NCBI GenBank assembly: GCA_015059405.1
Contig: SVAL01000001.1
Coordinates: 1 to 64,000 of the forward strand
From: Bacillota bacterium
Lineage (GTDB): Bacteria; Bacillota_I; Bacilli_A; RF39; UBA660
Direction: 5' to 3'
Length of the DNA: 64,000 nucleotides
The notes beneath the pieces are model-generated. The model saw nothing but the letters and a program-made list of their open reading frames with translations, did not search any database and was not told the DNA's origin. Shown piece after piece: positions 16,469-24,696 of the stretch (the first letter of the stretch is position 1; each line of letters starts with the position of its first letter). Both the position numbers and the translations under genes were made by a program.

Positions 16469-19180
16469 ATGTTTGATGAATTAAAAATAAAAAGTTTATT
16501 AAAGAAAGATTTAACTGGTGAAAAGTATTCTTCTTTATCTTATAAAATAAAGAGTGATCCTAGGATTATAGAACATTTAATTAAATGTAGTCCTAGTTCA
16601 ATATCATTAGTAGATAAGGATGTTTCTAGTTATGTTAAAAGTGATCCGTCTTTAATTGTTTATTTAAGTCAAGAACAATTAAATGATTGTTTTTCTGTGA
16701 TTGATTTTTCTAGTATTAATATGTCTAAGGAAATATTTGATAAATTTAATTGGCGTAATAGAGATACAGTGTTTAGAATGATGCCTAGTGTTTGTTTAGG
16801 GTATTATTCTGTAGAAGATAGAAGAGAAATTATAGGTAAAATTGCGATGGCTAAATATAAGAATGCTACTAGTGATGATATGTATGATATTTTTACTGAT
16901 GAAGAGTTTAAAGATCTTTTATTAAATTTATCTAAGGAAGACTTTATTTCTATGTTTCATCGTGAATTGTATGTTAAGAAGTATATGTTAGAACTTGTAT
17001 CTACATTTGATGAAGAGATGGTTGCTAAACTTATTTTGCCTTTAACTGAGGTGTATGAAGATCTTCCGCCAATGATTAAAAATAGAGTAGATTTTGTTAA
17101 TGCTAATGGGGATATTGATAAGATTTTATCTTCATCTGAAGATGTTCAACTTATGTATTTTTTAAGAAATATGGATGATTTATGCTATGCTGATTGGAAG
17201 ATTGCTAAGAAGTGTTTAATGATTTGTGCAAATCCGACAGCTGATCTTTTATTGAAACATACTATGACTAGAAGTAATGATGTAATTTCCTGTTTATCTA
17301 AAGATGAACAAGATATATTGTTTTCAAGAAACTTCTTTTGTGTTTATGAAGCAACTCATTGGCATGATTCTCAATTAAAAATGGATACTATTATGCGTGA
17401 TAAGTTATTAAGAATAAATGATGTTGAAAAAAGAAAGAGATTAATTGCGTTATATAATGATTTGGGTGATGATGAAGTAGTAAGAGGAGATTCTTATATT
17501 TATCATAATGAAAAACATCAAATAAGTAGAATGCTTTATGATACTAATATAGTTAATAATAATAGTGCTGATATGTTAGAAAAATATGCAAGGAGTTTTG
17601 ATCGAAAGTTATTGATTGAGATTTTAGTTAATGCTTATGGGGAACATGTTAAGGAATTTTTTGAAGAAAGACCATATCTAGATATATTAAATATAGATAA
17701 TTTTAAAATATTTGATAAAGAAATATATGATAAATTAGGACCTGGTTTTATTCATTATACATTTAATTGTGAACAGTTTATGGGAAGTGATTTAATAGGT
17801 AAACTTTCTATGGATCATGGACTATTAAATAAATTTGCAGATTATTTTAATTGTATGACTAAAGATGTAGAAAATTTAGATAATACTTTTATTACTAATA
17901 TTATTGAAAAGTTTATAAAGCATGAAGAAATTATTAGAGAAATTGATTTTAAAAATATTTCTGAAGAACGAAAGAATAATTTATCATTATTAATTCGTGA
18001 TGATGCGATGTTAAGTAATGGTATTTCTACTATTGAAGAGTTAGATAATTATTTAGAACTTAGAAAACAAAGATTTGAAAAATTATGTCAAGGAATAGAT
18101 AATTCTTCTGATATGAAGGAAGTTATTTTTGCTTATGTTTTTGGTAGAAATGTTTCTGAAGATTCTGTACTTGAAGAATTGTCTTTTGAAAAAGCTTTAT
18201 CTGTATTTAATATTCATAATTTAGTTAATAATGAAGAAATAATTGAGAAAATGGGATTAAGTAAAGATGAAGTAGCAATGCTTTTACTTATGCATGAAAT
18301 TGAAAGAACTAGAAATATTGATGTATTAAAAGATGTATTTAAATCATTAGTAAGTAGGGATTTAAGTTCAGTACTTTTTGCATCTACTTTTGATAAGATT
18401 AAAGCTTATTATGTTGAAGATATAAAGAATGGATTACTTACTAATGCTAAGTTAGATTCTATGCCTAAAAAGATGGTTAATGGAGTTGAGGTTGTTACTT
18501 TTGAAGGAGAAGAGTTTACTACTATTTGTTCAGTAATAGGTTTAAATTTATCAGGAAGGTATATGGCAAGAGCATTACACGGAAAGAATTTACTTAATAG
18601 TTGGTTGAATCGTGAAGAAGGATATAATGCTATTTCAACAGCATTAGTATCATCTGATACTGAAATATATCCAGTTGATGAAAGGGTTTGGAGATCAACT
18701 GCAGAACATGTTACATTTATTTTTGATGATAGTGTTGATATTATTGGTATGGGAGCAACTGACATTGCTGCTGAACATCAAGAACGTGCGCGTAAACATA
18801 CATTTGGATTTATTGGATGTAGTGATAAAGATACTGGTTTTTCAACAATGGATGAATTAAAGAGTCGAATTAATGTTAATAAACGTGAAACTGGTCTTGG
18901 ACCTAAGTTCCAAAGTGAAATAGCAATTTCAAGAAAAGAAGAAGATATTAGAGAAGATAAGGGTGGTTTAAAAAGAACTATGCCTATTGCGATGTATGTA
19001 ATTGGTGAGATAAGTCCAGAACATTTAGAAACCGCAAGAATATTTAATGAATATTATGAAAAGAATGGTTTGGGTAAGTTTAGAATTGTTCAAGTTGATC
19101 CAAAAGTATATCGAGGGGAAGGCAGAATTAATGCTAGTAGTAAGAATTTAGGAGTTGAAGCAAGTGGAAAAAGTATCTAA
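16469..19180 (+). CDS. Large unknown cytoplasmic protein
   Basis: A 903-residue protein that is not recognised. No membrane helix or signal is visible from ATG 16469, chosen because AGGTGAT lies just upstream; an in-frame extension to 16388 would add a hydrophobic stretch overlapping the promoter region. The first 600 residues are helical and charged. The last 250 look more like a folded domain, with EVVTFEGEEFTTICSVIGLNLSGRYMARAL, HVTFIFDDSVDIIGMGATDIAAEHQ, KFQSEIAISRKEEDIRED and TMPIAMYVIGEISPEHLETARIF. Conserved-looking His, Asp and Glu residues cluster there, but no catalytic motif can be assigned. The 3' end overlaps a small gene at 19164. Confidence 0.8.
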   Translation: MFDELKIKSLLKKDLTGEKYSSLSYKIKSDPRIIEHLIKCSPSSISLVDKDVSSYVKSDPSLIVYLSQEQLNDCFSVIDFSSINMSKEIFDKFNWRNRDTVFRMMPSVCLGYYSVEDRREIIGKIAMAKYKNATSDDMYDIFTDEEFKDLLLNLSKEDFISMFHRELYVKKYMLELVSTFDEEMVAKLILPLTEVYEDLPPMIKNRVDFVNANGDIDKILSSSEDVQLMYFLRNMDDLCYADWKIAKKCLMICANPTADLLLKHTMTRSNDVISCLSKDEQDILFSRNFFCVYEATHWHDSQLKMDTIMRDKLLRINDVEKRKRLIALYNDLGDDEVVRGDSYIYHNEKHQISRMLYDTNIVNNNSADMLEKYARSFDRKLLIEILVNAYGEHVKEFFEERPYLDILNIDNFKIFDKEIYDKLGPGFIHYTFNCEQFMGSDLIGKLSMDHGLLNKFADYFNCMTKDVENLDNTFITNIIEKFIKHEEIIREIDFKNISEERKNNLSLLIRDDAMLSNGISTIEELDNYLELRKQRFEKLCQGIDNSSDMKEVIFAYVFGRNVSEDSVLEELSFEKALSVFNIHNLVNNEEIIEKMGLSKDEVAMLLLMHEIERTRNIDVLKDVFKSLVSRDLSSVLFASTFDKIKAYYVEDIKNGLLTNAKLDSMPKKMVNGVEVVTFEGEEFTTICSVIGLNLSGRYMARALHGKNLLNSWLNREEGYNAISTALVSSDTEIYPVDERVWRSTAEHVTFIFDDSVDIIGMGATDIAAEHQERARKHTFGFIGCSDKDTGFSTMDELKSRINVNKRETGLGPKFQSEIAISRKEEDIREDKGGLKRTMPIAMYVIGEISPEHLETARIFNEYYEKNGLGKFRIVQVDPKVYRGEGRINASSKNLGVEASGKSI

Positions 19181-19301
19181 TGAAGTACTAGAAGTTTTAG
19201 ATGTTATGAAAGAAAGTATTAAATTAAATGATCCTAGTGATGAAGAAGGATTAGAACGTATAGATAAAATTAAAGAATATATAGAACAAAAAGAAGACTA
19301 G
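19164..19301 (+). CDS. 45-residue protein overlapping the large unknown gene
   Basis: A GTG-initiated frame of 45 residues, beginning MEKVSNEVLEVLDVMKE and ending EYIEQKED. It starts 17 bases before the upstream stop with GGAG (19151-19154) at normal spacing. It is amphipathic, acidic and wholly helical in appearance. The stop codon forms the loop of a strong terminator, which supports its being the end of the transcript. It may be a small partner of the 903-residue protein. Function unknown. Confidence 0.6.
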   Translation: MEKVSNEVLEVLDVMKESIKLNDPSDEEGLERIDKIKEYIEQKED

Positions 19302-19313
19302 GTCTTCTTTTTA
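19291..19313 (+). terminator. Intrinsic terminator
   Basis: AAGAAGAC pairs with GTCTTCTT around a TAG loop, which is the stop codon of the 45-residue gene. Confidence 0.75.
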
Positions 19314-19412
19314 TATAATTCTTGTTTATGACTTTATAAAAATATGTGATATATGATATAATTGTAAAAGAATAGAAAGAGTGTTATAATGTAACGACTG
19401 GTTGGTGATATT

Positions 19413-21047
19413 ATGGAAAAGGTTTTTGTATTTGGACATAAAAAACCTGATACTGATAGTGTTAGTGCATCTATTGCAATGGCATATTTAATGAATAAAG
19501 TTAATAAAAGGTTTGAGTTCGTTCCTAAAGTATTAGGATCTATTAATAATGAAACAAAGTTTGTATTAGAAAAGTTTGGTGTTAGAACACCAAAGTATTT
19601 AAATGATGTCAAAGTTCAAATTAGAGATATTAATTATCGTCGTGGTTTATTTGTTGATAGATTTGATACTATTAAGGATGCTTATGAAAGAATGATGGTT
19701 ACTCAGTCTAGTGGTATACCTCTTATTGATTCTAAAAATAAAAATAAATTAGTTGGTTTAATTACTTTAAAAGAAATAGCTAAAGAGTTAATAGATGGTG
19801 ATAGAAGAAAATTATATACTTCTTATGATAATATTTTAAAAGTATTAGAAGGGGAAGAAGTATTAAGATTTGATGATGAAATAGAGGGTCAAATTTTAAC
19901 AGCAGCATTTAGAAGTACTACTTTTATTCAGGATGTTAAATTATCTCGTGATACGGTTTTAGTTATTGGAGATAGACATAGTATTTTAGAATATGCAGTG
20001 GAATCTGGAGTTAAATTAATTATTCTAGTAGGAAATAGTGAGATAAAAGAAAAACACTTAGAAGAAGCAAGAAAAAATAAAGTTAATATTATTAGGACTG
20101 AAAATGGTAGTTTTCAAGTTAGTAATTTAATTAATCTTTCTAATTATGCTTTAAAGATAAATGCTTATTCTAGTCCTACTTTTGTAAGGGATATGGATTT
20201 CTTAACTGATTTTGAAGATTTAACACAACAATTAACATTTACTAATTATCCGGTTGTTGGAAAAGATGATGAATGTTTAGGGATGATTCGTATTACTGAT
20301 GTTAATGAAAAGAAACGTAAAAAAGTAATATTAGTTGATCACAATGAAAAGACCCAAAGTGCTGATGGGTTAGAAGAAGCAGATATTGTTGAGATTATTG
20401 ATCACCATAGATTAGGTACTATTTCAACAAGTTCACCTATTAATTTTAGAAATATGTCTGTTGGTAGTACTTGTACTATTATCTTTGGGATGTTTAATCA
20501 ATATGGTGTAGATATTCCATATGAAATTGCTGGTTTATTGTTATCAGCTATTCTTTCAGATACTTTATTATTAAAGAGTCCTACTACTACTAAAATTGAT
20601 ATAGATTCTGTAAAAAGATTATCTAGTTTACTTGATATTAATTATGAAGAATATGGTCTTGAAATGTTTAAAGCTGGTTCTAGTTTGAAAGGTAAGACTA
20701 TAGAAGATATTATTTATCAAGATTTTAAACAATTTAATGCAGAAGATGTAAATATTGGTATTGGTCAAGTGTTTACTACTAATTATGAAGAAATAGATGA
20801 ATTAAAAGAAGATTATGTTAATGAATTAAATAAAATTTCTAGTAATAATAATTATGATATAGTTTGTTTATTTGTTACAGATATTATTAATAATGGTTCA
20901 TATATTTTATTTAATGATAAATCAAGACCAACATTATCTTTAGCGTATAATGTTGAAAATATTGAACAAGGTCATTTCTTAGAGAATATAGTTTCTCGTA
21001 AGAAACAAATGATTGTTGCTATTATAGATGTTTTAGAAGGAAAGTAA
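19413..21047 (+). CDS. CBS-containing DHH family manganese-dependent inorganic pyrophosphatase
   Basis: Family II inorganic pyrophosphatase of the long type. The DHH domain is split: FGHKKPDTDSVSASI at residues 6-20, then VILVDHNEKTQSA and IVEIIDHHRLG after the insert, and a C-terminal DHHA2-like domain including LLLSAILSDTLLLKSPTTT. The insert of about 240 residues contains CBS motifs (SSGIPLIDSKNKNKLVGLITLKEIA and TNYPVVGKDDECLGMIRITDV) around a DRTGG-like region. Such inserts bind adenine nucleotides in characterised relatives and tune activity. There is a Lys where many relatives have Asn in GHKNPDTDS. TATAAT boxes at 19357 and 19385 are both possible -10 elements. Confidence 0.9.
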   Translation: MEKVFVFGHKKPDTDSVSASIAMAYLMNKVNKRFEFVPKVLGSINNETKFVLEKFGVRTPKYLNDVKVQIRDINYRRGLFVDRFDTIKDAYERMMVTQSSGIPLIDSKNKNKLVGLITLKEIAKELIDGDRRKLYTSYDNILKVLEGEEVLRFDDEIEGQILTAAFRSTTFIQDVKLSRDTVLVIGDRHSILEYAVESGVKLIILVGNSEIKEKHLEEARKNKVNIIRTENGSFQVSNLINLSNYALKINAYSSPTFVRDMDFLTDFEDLTQQLTFTNYPVVGKDDECLGMIRITDVNEKKRKKVILVDHNEKTQSADGLEEADIVEIIDHHRLGTISTSSPINFRNMSVGSTCTIIFGMFNQYGVDIPYEIAGLLLSAILSDTLLLKSPTTTKIDIDSVKRLSSLLDINYEEYGLEMFKAGSSLKGKTIEDIIYQDFKQFNAEDVNIGIGQVFTTNYEEIDELKEDYVNELNKISSNNNYDIVCLFVTDIINNGSYILFNDKSRPTLSLAYNVENIEQGHFLENIVSRKKQMIVAIIDVLEGK

Positions 21048-21060
21048 TTTCCTTCTTTTT
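21035..21060. terminator. Bidirectional terminator between convergent genes
   Basis: AGAAGGAAA pairs with TTTCCTTCT around GTAA. T runs on the + side, and A residues giving T on the other strand, serve the convergent pyrophosphatase and YqfQ-like genes. Confidence 0.7.
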
Positions 21061-21370
21061 ATATGAAAAAAGTTGGTTCATTATATTTTATATTTTTATT
21101 AGTAGATGTTTCTGGTTTTACTTCTTCTTTTTTTTCTTTAGTAGGTACTTTGTTATCATTATTTATTGCTGTTGCTATTTTTAAAATGGTTTTAGTGTTA
21201 TCTATTAAAGGTTTTACTTGATATACGATAGGAATTGCTTGGTTTATTATATTTAGAGTTTTTTGAGTACCATTTAATATTTCTGTAAAACTTAGAGATT
21301 TTAGTTTTGAAAAAAGTGATGGTTTAGGTGTGAAATTAATGTATGGATTAAAGTATGGATTGTTATACAT
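21059..21370 (-). CDS. YqfQ/VrrA-like small protein
   Basis: A 103-residue protein on the reverse strand, one of few genes facing that way. It starts MYNNPYFNPYINFTPKPSLFSKL. A mainly hydrophobic helical middle follows (LNIINQAIPIVYQVKPLIDNTKTILKIATAI), then a charged tail rich in Lys and Glu. This layout (aromatic/Asn/Pro N-terminus, central amphipathic or coiled segment, charged tail) resembles the YqfQ/VrrA family found in spore formers, but the match is by eye and modest. The start is firm: AAAGGAGG lies just upstream on the reverse strand, with a TATAAT (complement of 21390-21395) before it. Confidence 0.65.
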   Translation of the reverse strand: MYNNPYFNPYINFTPKPSLFSKLKSLSFTEILNGTQKTLNIINQAIPIVYQVKPLIDNTKTILKIATAINNDNKVPTKEKKEEVKPETSTNKNIKYNEPTFFI

Positions 21371-21413
21371 AAATATCCTCCTTTACATTATTATATGAAT
21401 TATTAAAAAAATG

Positions 21414-21442
21414 TTTAAAATAAAAAAAAGGTATGTTATAAT
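21414..21442 (+). promoter_or_regulatory. Promoter of the pilC-prepilin peptidase operon
   Basis: TTTAAA (21414-21419), a 17-base spacer and TATAAT (21437-21442) preceded by TGT give an extended -10 promoter. It lies in the divergent gap with the YqfQ-like gene. It has no homopolymer, unlike the two pilin promoters. Confidence 0.55.
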
Positions 21443-21479
21443 TTATAATAGAATGAGAATAAGATAGGGAGGATGTCAG

Positions 21480-22910
21480 ATGACTGCAACTGTTAAGAAT
21501 GTTGTTTCGTTTCCTTTAACAGTACTTAAGTATGCTGGTAAAGGTATTGCGTATTTGAAAAGTTTAATTTTTAAATCTGATTTAAGTCTTGATCCTAATC
21601 GTTTAGAGGGTAGTGAACTTGCTAATGAACTTAATAAAGTTAAGCAACAAAGTGCTGAATTTAAACGTGAGGCAGAAGAAAAGAAAGTTGATCCTAATGA
21701 AAAGTTAGCATCATTTAGATATGTTGTTAAAAATCCAATGGGTGAAGTTATAAAAGGTATTTTTGATGCGAAAGATATTACTGCTGTTAGGGTTTTCTTA
21801 TCTAATGAAGGTTATGATATTATTGAGATTAAACCTCGTGATAAATGGGATGTAGATATTACTCTTGGTTCTAATAAAATAAGTACAGGGGATTTGTCTT
21901 TTGCGCTTATTCAGTTAGCTACTTATATTAAAGCTGGGATTCCGCTTATTGATTCGATGAGAATTCTTGCTAAACAAACTACAAAACCACAATTAAAAAG
22001 AATTTATGATAAGGTTATATATGAATTAGTAGTTGGGGAACCTTTTTCTGTTGCTTTGGAAAAACAAGGTAAAGCTTTCCCAAGTATTTTGATTAACATG
22101 GTTAAGACCAGTGAAATGACTGGGGACTTAGCCGGAACACTTGATGAAATGGCAGAATATTTTACACAAACTGAAAAAACTAAAAAAGAAATGATGTCTG
22201 CGATGATTTATCCGGCTGTTATCTTGTTGATGGTTGTTGCGGTTGTATTTTTCTTAGTTATCTTCATTGTTCCACAGTTCGTTGATATGTTCTCGAGTCA
22301 AGGTGCTGCACTTCCAGCAATTACAGTGTTTGTTATTAATATGAGTGACTTTTTAGGTAAATGGTGGTGGGCTGTAATATTAGGCGCTGCTGTTGTTGTT
22401 TTTATTTTCTTTTGGTTATTTAAAAATATTAAAGAATTTAGAAAAAGTGTACAAACTATTATGATGAAGATGCCTATTTTGGATAAGATTCTTATCTATG
22501 GGGAAGTTTCTACAATTACTCGTACTTTCTCATCATTATTAAACCATGGTGTATTTATTACTGATTGTATGGATATCTTATCTAATTTAACTACTAATGA
22601 AATTTATAAAGAAATCTTAGCAAGAACTATGATAGGATTAAGTAAAGGTGCTAAGTTAAGTGAAACATTTAAAGGGGAATGGGCATTCCCAGTTGTTGCT
22701 TATGAAATGATTGTTACTGGGGAATCTACAGGACAACTTGCACTTATGATGCAAAACGTTGCTGAACACTTTGGTAACTTACATCATAACTCGATTACAG
22801 TTATTAAGAGTATGCTTGAACCGTTAGTTTTAATTATCTTAGCGGTTGCGGTTGGGTTCTTACTATGTGCAATCATGTTACCAATGTTCGATTTATATGG
22901 ACAAATCTAA
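21480..22910 (+). CDS. pilC: Type IV pilus/type II secretion platform protein PilC/GspF
   Basis: Inner-membrane platform protein that couples the assembly ATPase to pilin insertion. Two T2SSF domains are visible, each with the LxxxIKAGIPLIDSMRIL or LLNHGVFITDCMDIL type motif followed by a membrane segment (about 240-265 and 445-470, with another near 295-318). The motif PSILINMVKTSEMTGDLAGTLDEMAEYF in the first domain and VAYEMIVTGESTGQLALMM in the second are typical. An extra segment of about 70 charged residues precedes FRYVVKNPMGEVIKG. AGGGAGGA gives a strong ribosome site. It is followed by the peptidase gene after 18 bases. No pilB/gspE ATPase gene adjoins it. Confidence 0.93.
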   Translation: MTATVKNVVSFPLTVLKYAGKGIAYLKSLIFKSDLSLDPNRLEGSELANELNKVKQQSAEFKREAEEKKVDPNEKLASFRYVVKNPMGEVIKGIFDAKDITAVRVFLSNEGYDIIEIKPRDKWDVDITLGSNKISTGDLSFALIQLATYIKAGIPLIDSMRILAKQTTKPQLKRIYDKVIYELVVGEPFSVALEKQGKAFPSILINMVKTSEMTGDLAGTLDEMAEYFTQTEKTKKEMMSAMIYPAVILLMVVAVVFFLVIFIVPQFVDMFSSQGAALPAITVFVINMSDFLGKWWWAVILGAAVVVFIFFWLFKNIKEFRKSVQTIMMKMPILDKILIYGEVSTITRTFSSLLNHGVFITDCMDILSNLTTNEIYKEILARTMIGLSKGAKLSETFKGEWAFPVVAYEMIVTGESTGQLALMMQNVAEHFGNLHHNSITVIKSMLEPLVLIILAVAVGFLLCAIMLPMFDLYGQI

Positions 22911-22928
22911 TTCTTAGGGGGAATTTTT

Positions 22929-23711
22929 GTGGAGTTAAAAATATTTTATACAATTGTTATATTTGTCTTTGGACTTATTTTTGGCTCTTTTTACAATGTA
23001 GTAGGATGGAGATTGCCAATCGGGCTTTCGCTAATTAGACCCTCTGGGTCTTTTTGTCCTAAATGTAAACATCAGCTTAGATGGTATGAAAATATTCCAG
23101 TATTTTCATGGTTAATTCAAGGTGGAAAATGTCGTAATTGTAAAAAGAAGATACCTAAATTTTATATAATTATTGAGTCATTAACTGGTATTTTATTTGC
23201 TTTATCTTATTGGATATTTGGATTTAGTTTTGAATTTGTACTTGCTATTTTGATATCATCATTCTTTGTTATTGTTGTAGTAAGTGATTCTAATTTTTTA
23301 GTGATTCCAGATGAAGTAACTTTAGTTTTTTCGATATTAGTTATTGTATCTAGAATGATTCTGAATGGTTTTAGTGATGGTTTATTATATTTAGGTTATG
23401 GATTTGGTGCATTTCTTATAATGTATTTACTAATGTTATTTGGTAACTTTATTTTTAAAAAGGAATCCTTAGGTGGTGGAGATATAAAGTTAATGTTTTT
23501 TATAGGGTGTTCTTTAGGACCTTGGATGAGTTTATTTACTATTTTCTTATCTAGTTTTATTGCTCTTCCTTTATCATTAATTTTGTACTTTAGAAGTAAA
23601 GATAGTGTTATTCCTTATGGACCTTTCTTACTTATTGCGACTTTAATAATAGTTATTTTTAAATTAGATAGTAATACAGTATTAAATTTTATATTAAATA
23701 TGGGCATATAA
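22929..23711 (+). CDS. pilD: Prepilin peptidase and N-methyltransferase, PilD/GspO type
   Basis: Membrane aspartic peptidase that removes class III leaders from prepilins; the bifunctional form also N-methylates the new N-terminus. The cytoplasmic zinc loop has CPKC (43-46) and CRNC (68-71), typical of bifunctional enzymes. Catalytic Asp120 sits in VVVSDSNFLVIPDEV and Asp185 in LGGGDIKL. About eight hydrophobic segments are present across 260 residues. The start is GTG 22929 after AGGGGGAA. Its substrates probably include the three class III leader proteins at 8.1, 46.1 and 54.9 kb. Confidence 0.93.
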   Translation: MELKIFYTIVIFVFGLIFGSFYNVVGWRLPIGLSLIRPSGSFCPKCKHQLRWYENIPVFSWLIQGGKCRNCKKKIPKFYIIIESLTGILFALSYWIFGFSFEFVLAILISSFFVIVVVSDSNFLVIPDEVTLVFSILVIVSRMILNGFSDGLLYLGYGFGAFLIMYLLMLFGNFIFKKESLGGGDIKLMFFIGCSLGPWMSLFTIFLSSFIALPLSLILYFRSKDSVIPYGPFLLIATLIIVIFKLDSNTVLNFILNMGI

Positions 23712-23731
23712 TTTATTGTTATATGCTTTTT
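23704..23731 (+). terminator. Intrinsic terminator of pilC-pilD
   Basis: GCATATAA and TTATATGC pair around a seven-base loop and precede five T residues, overlapping the peptidase stop codon. Confidence 0.7.
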
Positions 23732-23768
23732 ATTTTGTTTTTTCTTTGTGATAGTCTAGTTTAGATGT

Positions 23769-23774
23769 TATAAT
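23769..23774 (+). promoter_or_regulatory. -10 box of the dnaI promoter
   Basis: TATAAT preceded by TGT, about 19 bases before the dnaI ATG. The -35 region (TTTGTG) is weak, consistent with an extended -10 promoter. Confidence 0.4.
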
Positions 23775-23792
23775 TGGAATAGGTGATGCTAT

Positions 23793-24692
23793 ATGATTAA
23801 AGCTAATGATTTATTTAAAGTTGATAAGGATATAGATCTTTCTTTAAAGCAAGAGTTTATAAAGGCATTAAAAGATGAAGAGTTTACTAAGTTAGTTAAT
23901 AAATTAGAGAGTAATGAAGAACTTTTAATGAAATATACATCTCGTTTAAAGGATTGTAGTTATGAGTGTAGCAATTGTAAAGGGTGTAAGGGAATAAGTG
24001 AATGTAAGAATAAGGTTAAAGGTTATGTACTTACTCCTTTTGTTAATAATAAAGTAATTAATTTTTCTTATGTAGGTTGCGATTATACTAAGAAAGAAGA
24101 ATATAAAGATAATGTAGTTTTATTTGATGTTTCTAAGGAAATTAAAAATGCTAGTTTATCTAATATATATACAAATGATGTTAATCGTGTAGATATATTA
24201 AAAAAGATTAAAAGTTATTATACTAATTTTTTCACTGATAAACGTGAAAAAGGTATTTATTTACATGGTAGTTTTGGTACTGGTAAAACATATATAGTAT
24301 CAGCTTTGTTAAATGAACTAGCTAAAAAAGATGTTAAGAGTACTATTGTTCATGTTCCTGAGTTATTGCGAGGGTTGAAAGAGTCTTTTTCATCCGATTA
24401 TAGAGAACGTTTTTGGACACTTAAAACAACTCCTATATTGCTTTTAGATGATATTGGAGCTGAATATTTAACAGCATGGGGAAGAGATGAAGTTCTAGAA
24501 CCATTACTTCATTATCGTATGAATGAAAATCTTCCAACATTTTTTACTTCTAATTTAAGTTTAGAAGAATTAGAAAAACATTTTGTTATATCTAATACAA
24601 ATATAGATATGATTAATGCAAGAAGAATTATAGAAAGAATTAAAAAACTTTCTACACCAGTAGAGTTAGTAAGTAAAAATATTAGGGAGTGA
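23793..24692 (+). CDS. dnaI: Primosomal helicase loader DnaI
   Basis: AAA+ ATPase that loads the replicative helicase in Bacilli. The N-terminal region carries Cys residues of a zinc-binding module (positions 55, 59, 62, 65, 71 and 96, in CSYECSNCKGC and YVGC). Walker A GSFGTGKT is at 159-166, Walker B ILLLDDIGAE near 217, sensor region FTSNLS, and an arginine-rich ARRIIERIK motif near the end. This is the only intact gene in the window that ends in TGA. The next gene begins four bases later, with a shared GGGAGTGAT ribosome site. Confidence 0.93.
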   Translation: MIKANDLFKVDKDIDLSLKQEFIKALKDEEFTKLVNKLESNEELLMKYTSRLKDCSYECSNCKGCKGISECKNKVKGYVLTPFVNNKVINFSYVGCDYTKKEEYKDNVVLFDVSKEIKNASLSNIYTNDVNRVDILKKIKSYYTNFFTDKREKGIYLHGSFGTGKTYIVSALLNELAKKDVKSTIVHVPELLRGLKESFSSDYRERFWTLKTTPILLLDDIGAEYLTAWGRDEVLEPLLHYRMNENLPTFFTSNLSLEELEKHFVISNTNIDMINARRIIERIKKLSTPVELVSKNIRE

Positions 24693-24696
24693 TGCT

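Noticed and set aside
18409-18765. Reverse-strand open frame of 118 codons inside the 903-residue gene
   Set aside because: It is antisense to the best-conserved-looking part of the forward protein and lacks a ribosome site.
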